NCBI GenBank assembly: GCA_040878115.1 | Contig: JBBDMV010000146.1 | Span: 1-12,028 of the forward strand | DNA: 12,028 bases | Reading direction: 5' to 3' | Source of the DNA: JBBDMU01 sp040878115 | GTDB taxonomy: Bacteria > Bacteroidota > Rhodothermia > Balneolales > Natronogracilivirgulaceae | In this document: one piece after another, positions 7,816-12,028 of the stretch | How positions within the stretch are numbered: position 1 is the stretch's first letter | How the letters are laid out: the number at the start of each line of letters is the position of its first letter | Notes under the pieces: model-generated | Databases searched by the model: none | Seen by the model: only the letters and a program-made list of their open reading frames with translations | Told to the model about the DNA's origin: nothing | Made by a program: the position numbers and the translations under genes

Positions 7816-8069
7816 ATTTTAATCATTCTATGATTTTGGGTTCATGCTAAATTTAATGAAAAAAGATCTATGTTGTAAGTTCTGTTAGACAAATGAAATT
7901 GTTTAAAACAATATGTCGGAGATTTAATTTCAAAACGGCATCTGCCTGAGTGGGAAATCAGGGGGTATACGAGACAATTTCATGGGTGCCGGATTGTTGA
8001 TGTTTTCTTACATTAAGCTCATATCGTAGAAATCATCCCTTATTCCCTGTAAAATATAAAAACACACAG
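7816..8069. promoter_or_regulatory. Divergent glgP/pheA control region with palindromes
   Basis: This 254-bp gap lies between the divergent starts of glgP and pheA and must hold both promoters. I could not fix -35/-10 boxes with confidence. It contains a perfect palindrome, ATTGTTT-A-AAACAAT, at 7898-7912. Overlapping its left arm, ATGAAATTGT (7893-7902) is repeated in inverted orientation as ACAATTTCAT (7974-7983), 71 bp away. These could be operator half-sites for one regulator acting on either gene, which is inference. There is no leader peptide rich in phenylalanine codons and no recognisable T-box or attenuator before pheA. Confidence 0.4.
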
Positions 8070-9215
8070 ATGGCAGATCGCAACATTGGCAAAATAAGAA
8101 AGCAATTAGACGAAATTGATAAACGAATTGTAGAGTCCCTGGCTGATCGTTTAAATATTGTTAACAGTATTTCATCGACAAAAATTGAGCAAAATAAGCA
8201 CATACGGGACCTTGGACGGGAAGAAGTTGTACTTAGCCGCATCCGAAAGCTTGCAGGTGATGCCGGTTTGGACCATTATTTTGTGGAGCAGCTTTTTAGG
8301 GATATTATTGGTCATGCCGTACGATATCAGGCCCATTCGCTGGTAGATCACCAAAACAAACGGAAAGGCAGGGTTACTTTAAATGTTGCCTATCAGGGAA
8401 CCGATGGGGCATACAGTCATGAAGCTGCAGCCCATCACTTTTCAGGCCGTTACACTGATCTTGTTTGTACCGGTTACCGGTCTTTTCAGGAGGCCGCCGA
8501 AGCTGTTGAAAATAAGCAAGTCGATTACGCTATTCTACCTATTGAAAATACAACAGCCGGTTCAATAAACGATACGTATGATCTTTTGGGTGAAAAGAAC
8601 CTGTTTATTACCGGCGAAGAGGTCCTGCGAATTGAACATTGCCTTATGGCCCTGGAACCGGTTGATATTGGAAATATTCGTCGTATCATTTCTCATCCCC
8701 AGGCCCTGGCACAATGCGGCAAGTTTTTATCGTCACTGCCTCGCTGTCATGTTGAATCTTATATCGACACGGCCATGGCCGCCCGCAAAGTTCGTGACGA
8801 TGCCGACCTATCCCAGGCGGCTATTGCCGGTACATACGCAGCTGAACGTTACGGTCTTCATATCGTAACCCGCCAGATTGCAAACCAGAAAGAAAACTTT
8901 ACCCGTTTTGTCATTGTTAGCCGTGAACCGGTTGAATGTGATCCACAAATAATATCCAAGACATCCCTTGTTCTTGCTGCAACCCATGAAAAGGGAGCGC
9001 TGATCGGCTGCCTGAATATATTAGACTCTCATGGAATTAATATGACCAAACTTGAGTCAAGGCCCCGCCCAGATAAGCCCTGGCAGTATATGTTCTATAT
9101 TGATATAGAGGCCAATGTTAACGATCCTGCTGTAAAGTTAGCACTGAAGGAATTGGAAGAGAAAGCTGTATTCATGAAGGTTTTTGGGAGTTATCCTGCT
9201 CAACAACCAGCCTGA
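8070..9215 (+). CDS. pheA: Bifunctional chorismate mutase / prephenate dehydratase (P-protein)
   Basis: The protein converts chorismate to prephenate and then to phenylpyruvate, the committed route to phenylalanine in the cytoplasm. Its 381 residues match E. coli-type P-proteins. The AroQ-class mutase domain spans about 1-92, with R10, R27, K38 and the RDLGREE segment (46-52) in the usual active-site places. The dehydratase domain spans about 104-285, with NTTAGSINDTYDLL (160-173) and NFTRF (276-280), where T278 is the catalytic threonine. A C-terminal ACT domain (about 298-375) carries GALIGCLN (309-316) and ESRP (329-332), the phenylalanine-binding motifs, so feedback inhibition by phenylalanine is expected. 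The ATG at 8070 begins the first mutase helix with the normal short lead. There is no Shine-Dalgarno. It is a single-gene transcript, closed by a terminator 4 bp after the stop. Confidence 0.97.
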   Translation: MADRNIGKIRKQLDEIDKRIVESLADRLNIVNSISSTKIEQNKHIRDLGREEVVLSRIRKLAGDAGLDHYFVEQLFRDIIGHAVRYQAHSLVDHQNKRKGRVTLNVAYQGTDGAYSHEAAAHHFSGRYTDLVCTGYRSFQEAAEAVENKQVDYAILPIENTTAGSINDTYDLLGEKNLFITGEEVLRIEHCLMALEPVDIGNIRRIISHPQALAQCGKFLSSLPRCHVESYIDTAMAARKVRDDADLSQAAIAGTYAAERYGLHIVTRQIANQKENFTRFVIVSREPVECDPQIISKTSLVLAATHEKGALIGCLNILDSHGINMTKLESRPRPDKPWQYMFYIDIEANVNDPAVKLALKELEEKAVFMKVFGSYPAQQPA

Positions 9216-9219
9216 ATAA

Positions 9220-9251
9220 AAAAGGCAGACAAATTAAAATGTCTGCCTTTT
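9220..9251. terminator. Bidirectional intrinsic terminator after pheA
   Basis: AAAAGGCAGACA (9220-9231) and TGTCTGCCTTTT (9240-9251) form a perfect 12-bp stem with an 8-base loop, starting 4 bp after the pheA stop. On the plus strand the stem ends in four T. On the minus strand it ends in a longer T-run that continues past the stem, so it could also stop transcripts of the DUF1080 gene, which converges from the right and ends 73 bp away. Confidence 0.85.
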
Positions 9252-9324
9252 GGATATGAAAAGTAAATGAGTCATGAAACGCCTCTTTTTTGCTTCATGG
9301 GGAGGCGATCAGCGGATGTGTAAA

Positions 9325-10143
9325 TTACATTTCTTTGATCTTGATGTTTCTAAACCATACATCATCGCCATGGTCCTGCAGGGAAATGTAGCCGGGTTCA
9401 AATTTGCCGAACTCGGCGAGCTCGCTAAACTTGCTCTCGGCGATCATGTCATCCCAGTCAGATGTCCCCAGGTGGTATTCAAGCACGACCTCGCCATTCT
9501 GGCTATGCACTACGGTACCCCGGTAAACGATGATCTCTACCTGGTTCCATTCGCCAACAGGCTTGGTATTTTGAGGATCAGCAGGAATCAGATCATAAAG
9601 TGAACCCGCTTGCCGGTTACCATCTTTACCCAGTTGGGCATCAGGATGCTTTTCATTATCAAGGATTTGCATCTCCGGTGCTGATATCCAGATAGGTTCT
9701 CCTTCGATCTCCTTGCCCAGGTAAAAAATTCCGGAGTTGCCCCCCTCAGAGACTTTCCATTCCAACTGCAGGGTAAAGTTCAGGAACTCCTGGTCGTAGA
9801 TAATATCTCCGCCCCGTCCGCCGGCCTCGCCCTGTCCGGAGCCGATGCATCGGATAGCCCCGTCATCGATTTCCCATCCGCTTTCGGGAAACTCTGCTTG
9901 GTTGTATCCTCGCCAGCCATTCGTAGATTCACCGTCAAAAAGAAGCGTCCAGCCTTCTTCTTGTTCAGTTTCGGTTAAAGTATTTAAAGCCATTGTCTCC
10001 GCTCCTCCTTCGGCACGTTCTGTCCCTGATTGACAGGCCGTGAAGAGCCCGCCAGTTATCAGGATCAGCAAGGTGCATTTAAGTATGCCGGGTGTTCTCG
10101 TTATAAATTTATTCATGTTGTTTATTTTAAAGGTTAAAAACAT
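9325..10143 (-). CDS. DUF1080 lipoprotein (3-keto-disaccharide hydrolase family)
   Basis: The 272-residue product is a PF06439 (DUF1080) protein, a concanavalin-like beta-sandwich. Characterised members in Bacteroides act on 3-keto-glycosides made by partner Gfo/Idh/MocA dehydrogenases. Typical motifs are GWTLLFDG (64-71), GGNSGIFYLG (134-143), PEMQILDN (156-163), GEWNQVEIIVYRG (197-209) and YISLQDHGDDVWFRNIKI (252-269). A basic and hydrophobic signal peptide ends in LFTAC, so C37 is the probable lipidated cysteine. Phe at -3 is unusual for a lipobox. A Ser/Glu/Gly-rich linker follows. There are two candidate starts. ATG 10143 overlaps the upstream stop as TAATG. ATG 10116 (residue 10) gives a more normal 27-residue signal peptide before the cysteine and is my slight preference for the mature start. 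The gene follows the oxidoreductase gene in an evident operon. The substrate is unknown. Confidence 0.88.
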   Translation of the reverse strand: MFLTFKINNMNKFITRTPGILKCTLLILITGGLFTACQSGTERAEGGAETMALNTLTETEQEEGWTLLFDGESTNGWRGYNQAEFPESGWEIDDGAIRCIGSGQGEAGGRGGDIIYDQEFLNFTLQLEWKVSEGGNSGIFYLGKEIEGEPIWISAPEMQILDNEKHPDAQLGKDGNRQAGSLYDLIPADPQNTKPVGEWNQVEIIVYRGTVVHSQNGEVVLEYHLGTSDWDDMIAESKFSELAEFGKFEPGYISLQDHGDDVWFRNIKIKEM

Positions 10144-11639
10144 TAAACAGGCATGTCGGGCAGCGACCAGCCGTCTCTGTATGTATGTTTGATAAGTTCC
10201 TGTGCAAATTCATTTGCATTAGTAGGATCGGTCAATTCCTGGGTGAAGGAAGGATGACCGTCTTCAATCTTAAAGCCGTCTTCGATTACCGTCCGGATGG
10301 CCTCATCATCAGAAATGTTGGTAAAGCGCATTTCTTCACCGTTCCACTCGAGCTCTTTGTTCAGGGCCTGCAGGCGAACCGCCAGAACTCCCATCACAAC
10401 CATTTCATTGAATGGCCCGGCTTCGTTGAATGGTGAAGTCGTTTCAATCCTGTTTTCCGGGCTTTCCTTGCAAGCGCGAACCCAGTCCATTTGATGGTTT
10501 TCGTCGGCTACTCTTCGTTCTGTTTGTGCCACATTCGGCACCCTACCGGATAACAGCCATGGATCACGGCCGTAACAGCCGCAAATCAGCGTATCCTTTG
10601 AGCCGTGGAATATGACTCCGCCGCCGCTATTATTCATATCTTTTCCTTCAGGCCATCCTTCAGGTTTCAAGGGTTGAATGCCACCGTCATACCAGTGAAC
10701 TTCAACTTCAGGCATTTCAACTCTTTCTTTACCGGTGCGCTCAGGGTAAATCAAACGAACTTTTTGTGCCGTTGGCGCGCTGTCGGTGAGTAGCAATGTG
10801 GAGCTGCCCTGAACTTTAGTAGGATAGCCTAGGTCCAACGCCTTAAATGCGGGGTGAAGAATATGGCAGGCCATATCACCCAATGCGCCGGTGCCGAAAT
10901 CCCACCATCCGCGGAAATTCCACGGGGTATAGATCTCATTGAAGGGCCGCATTTGCGCAGGCCCGACAAACAGGTCCCAGTTAAATGTATCCGGAACTTG
11001 CTGTTCCTCAGTCGGACGGTTTAGGCCTTGAGGCCAGATCGGCCGGTCTGTGAAGGATTCAACTTTGGTTACCTCGCCAATCTCCCCGTTATTGATCCAC
11101 TCCACAACCTTGTGAACGCCTTCCGCGGAAGCTCCCTGATTGCCCATCTGCGTGGCAATCTGATGCTTTTCGGCCAGTTTGGTCAGAAGGCGCGATTCAT
11201 ATACCGTATGGGTCAGTGGCTTTTCTACATAGGTATGGATCCCCCTTGTAATGGCATTTGCCGCTATAGTGGCATGGGCATGATCTGCAGTAGCGACAAC
11301 GATGGCGTCGATTGAGTCACCCATTTCGTCAAACATTTCCCGCCAGTCCCAGTATTTTTTTGCATTGGGGAAATGATCAAAGGTTCCTTTTGCATACCTC
11401 CAATCGACATCACAGAGGCTGACAATATTCTCACTCTCCATGGCCCTGAGCACACTACTACCACGACCGCCAACGCCAATACCGGCAATGTTAAGTTTAT
11501 CACTTGGTGCCTTGTGGCCTAGTCCACTTACTACAGAGCTTGGCAATATGGTGAATCCGGTTGCTGCTGCAGCTGTGGTGCCTATAAAGTTTCGACGGGA
11601 AATCCTGTTTGTAGAAGTTTTTTTATCCGTTTTATCCAT
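10143..11639 (-). CDS. Tat-exported Gfo/Idh/MocA family oxidoreductase
   Basis: This is a 498-residue NAD(P)-dependent oxidoreductase of the Gfo/Idh/MocA family. A twin-arginine signal is plain: SRRNFIG (14-20), then an alanine-rich hydrophobic stretch ending near residue 40. It is therefore predicted to be folded with cofactor in the cytoplasm and exported. The Rossmann domain has the dinucleotide motif GIGVGGRG (53-60), the ADHAHATIA segment (118-126) and EKPLTH (139-144), whose lysine is the usual catalytic residue of the family. The C-terminal half (DMACHILHPAFKALDLGYP and after) is the long, tryptophan-rich form found in secreted members from Bacteroidota and Planctomycetota. Pairing with the DUF1080 lipoprotein suggests oxidation of a glycoside at C3 followed by cleavage. 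The substrate cannot be read from sequence. The ATG at 11639 places the Tat motif normally. The region upstream holds a nested palindrome that could regulate it. Confidence 0.92.
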   Translation of the reverse strand: MDKTDKKTSTNRISRRNFIGTTAAAATGFTILPSSVVSGLGHKAPSDKLNIAGIGVGGRGSSVLRAMESENIVSLCDVDWRYAKGTFDHFPNAKKYWDWREMFDEMGDSIDAIVVATADHAHATIAANAITRGIHTYVEKPLTHTVYESRLLTKLAEKHQIATQMGNQGASAEGVHKVVEWINNGEIGEVTKVESFTDRPIWPQGLNRPTEEQQVPDTFNWDLFVGPAQMRPFNEIYTPWNFRGWWDFGTGALGDMACHILHPAFKALDLGYPTKVQGSSTLLLTDSAPTAQKVRLIYPERTGKERVEMPEVEVHWYDGGIQPLKPEGWPEGKDMNNSGGGVIFHGSKDTLICGCYGRDPWLLSGRVPNVAQTERRVADENHQMDWVRACKESPENRIETTSPFNEAGPFNEMVVMGVLAVRLQALNKELEWNGEEMRFTNISDDEAIRTVIEDGFKIEDGHPSFTQELTDPTNANEFAQELIKHTYRDGWSLPDMPV

Positions 11640-11855
11640 AATTCGATTATTATAATGTTAAAAGACTGTAAAAAAATGCTTTTATTTATATACTTTCTAA
11701 TTAATTAGAATATGATAAAAACTTCTCAATAATAAAAGCATGAAAAATGAATCTGAGGCCATGTTAACTGCTAATCAATATTAAAATAGCTGCTGGGTAC
11801 CGATGGACCACCAGAAGTAATAGATTAAATAGAGTATTAACCACTAATCACCGCC
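11640..11855. other. A+T-rich non-coding region upstream of the oxidoreductase gene
   Basis: No gene is seen here. The left part is very A+T-rich and should carry the promoter of the minus-strand oxidoreductase gene, but I could not place it with confidence. A TATAAT on the minus strand lies only 9 bases before the ATG, too close for a normal leader. The nested palindrome at 11676-11741 is described separately. Further right, TTAACTGCTAATCA (11764-11777) recurs with two changes as TTAACCACTAATCA (11837-11850), ending 5 bp before the 81-bp repeat. It may be chance or a trace of past insertion. Confidence 0.5.
11676..11741. repeat. Nested inverted repeats in the oxidoreductase upstream region
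   Basis: ATGCTTTTATT (11676-11686) and AATAAAAGCAT (11731-11741) are perfect 11-bp inverted repeats. Between them lies a second perfect palindrome, TTCTAATTAATTAGAA (11695-11710). The set starts 37 bp upstream of the oxidoreductase ATG. It could be a protein-binding operator, or a weak A+T-rich hairpin that stops transcription leaving the oxidoreductase or repeat side. There is no G+C-rich stem, so a standard terminator is less likely. The function is inference. Confidence 0.6.
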
Positions 11856-11936
11856 GGAACAGGCATCTTGCCTGTTCCACACTATACTGCGGCGTCTCGC
11901 CGCTACTAAAATATAAAGAAAAACCGCAAGGCTTCA
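11856..11936 (-). repeat. 81-bp REP/BIME-like double-hairpin repeat, copy 2
   Basis: This block is identical over all 81 bases to 289-369 and in the same orientation. The hairpin arms are 11856-11865 with 11869-11878, and GCGGCG at 11889-11894 with CGCCGC at 11898-11903. The minus-strand GTAG and GTGG feet are the complements of 11903-11906 and 11877-11880. The flanks differ from copy 1 on both sides, which fixes the unit at 81 bp. It lies 39 bp before the start of the putative RAYT gene, in inverted orientation to it, where a cognate REP of a RAYT is normally found. Confidence 0.82.
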
Positions 11937-11975
11937 GGTTTAAGGTGCTCTATATAGATAAAAACTATATGCAAT

Positions 11976-12028
11976 ATGGCCAGAAGAAAAACAGATCCTG
12001 CTAAACTCTATTTCGTGACATTGACCAT
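11976..12028 (+). CDS. REP-associated tyrosine transposase (RAYT), N-terminal fragment
   Basis: Only the first 17 codons are inside the window, starting MARRKTDPAKLYFVTLT. A basic N-terminus followed by a YFVTLT strand is how many REP-associated Y1 (HUH superfamily) transposases of Bacteroidota and relatives begin. This strand is the first of the fold. The HUH motif and catalytic tyrosine would lie beyond the edge and cannot be checked. The ATG at 11976 is chosen because another ATG at 11969, in a different frame, meets a stop after eleven codons. No Shine-Dalgarno is seen. ATATAG (11952-11957) and CTATAT (11965-11970) can form a small hairpin just before the start. The identical REP-like repeat upstream strongly supports the call. 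Such proteins act on single-stranded REP DNA and are usually single-copy, domesticated genes. Confidence 0.7.
   Translation, partial: MARRKTDPAKLYFVTLT

Noticed and set aside
9273..9318. Second hairpin after pheA (CATGAA/TTCATG, or CGCCTC/GAGGCG)
   Set aside because: The two pairings exclude each other, have long loops and lack a T-run. The strong stem at 9220-9251 already explains termination.
1..12028. CRISPR array, retron, toxin-antitoxin pair or phage defence cassette
   Set aside because: I saw no regularly spaced repeats, reverse transcriptase, small paired genes or defence-type domains. The only repeated unit is the two-copy 81-bp REP-like element.

Overview
The window looks like chromosomal DNA from a bacterium of the Bacteroidota / Rhodothermota / Balneolota group, with Balneolaceae as my best guess. 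The guess rests on several points: a BshA-type bacillithiol glycosyltransferase, a fused P-protein (chorismate mutase-prephenate dehydratase), a Tat-exported Gfo/Idh/MocA oxidoreductase paired with a DUF1080 lipoprotein, the near absence of Shine-Dalgarno sequences before the start codons, moderate G+C, and the start of a gene resembling the REP-associated transposases common in these phyla. No rRNA or tRNA is present, so the placement is inference.

Layout, left to right. Positions 1-288 hold a G+C-rich stretch with no credible gene but several strong hairpins. It runs into the first copy of an 81-bp repeat (289-369). That repeat overlaps the stop codon of a YbdK-type carboxylate-amine ligase gene (367-1485, minus), which lies downstream of bshA (1579-2730, minus), probably in one transcript. 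Divergent from these is comEC (2907-5303, plus), the DNA-uptake channel. It converges on glgP (5356-7815, minus), a glycogen/alpha-glucan phosphorylase. A 254-bp divergent control region with palindromes separates glgP from pheA (8070-9215, plus). pheA ends at a strong bidirectional terminator (9220-9251). A two-gene minus-strand unit follows: a secreted Gfo/Idh/MocA oxidoreductase (10143-11639), then a DUF1080 lipoprotein (9325-10143), joined by a TAATG stop/start overlap. The last 390 bp hold an A+T-rich nested palindrome, the second identical 81-bp repeat (11856-11936) and, 39 bp further on, the first 17 codons of a probable REP-associated tyrosine transposase (RAYT).

Most genes are ordinary core metabolism: thiol synthesis, glycogen breakdown, phenylalanine synthesis and competence. 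The oxidoreductase/DUF1080 pair fits the 3-keto-glycoside route of oxidation followed by elimination or hydrolysis, apparently outside the cytoplasm. The least ordinary content is at the two ends. Two identical double-hairpin repeats lie about 11.5 kb apart, one directly before the putative transposase and one at the end of ybdK. On the minus strand each hairpin carries a GTAG or GTGG foot, as in REP elements. I read this as a RAYT/REP system. I found no clear evidence of a wholly new defence or metabolic system in this window.
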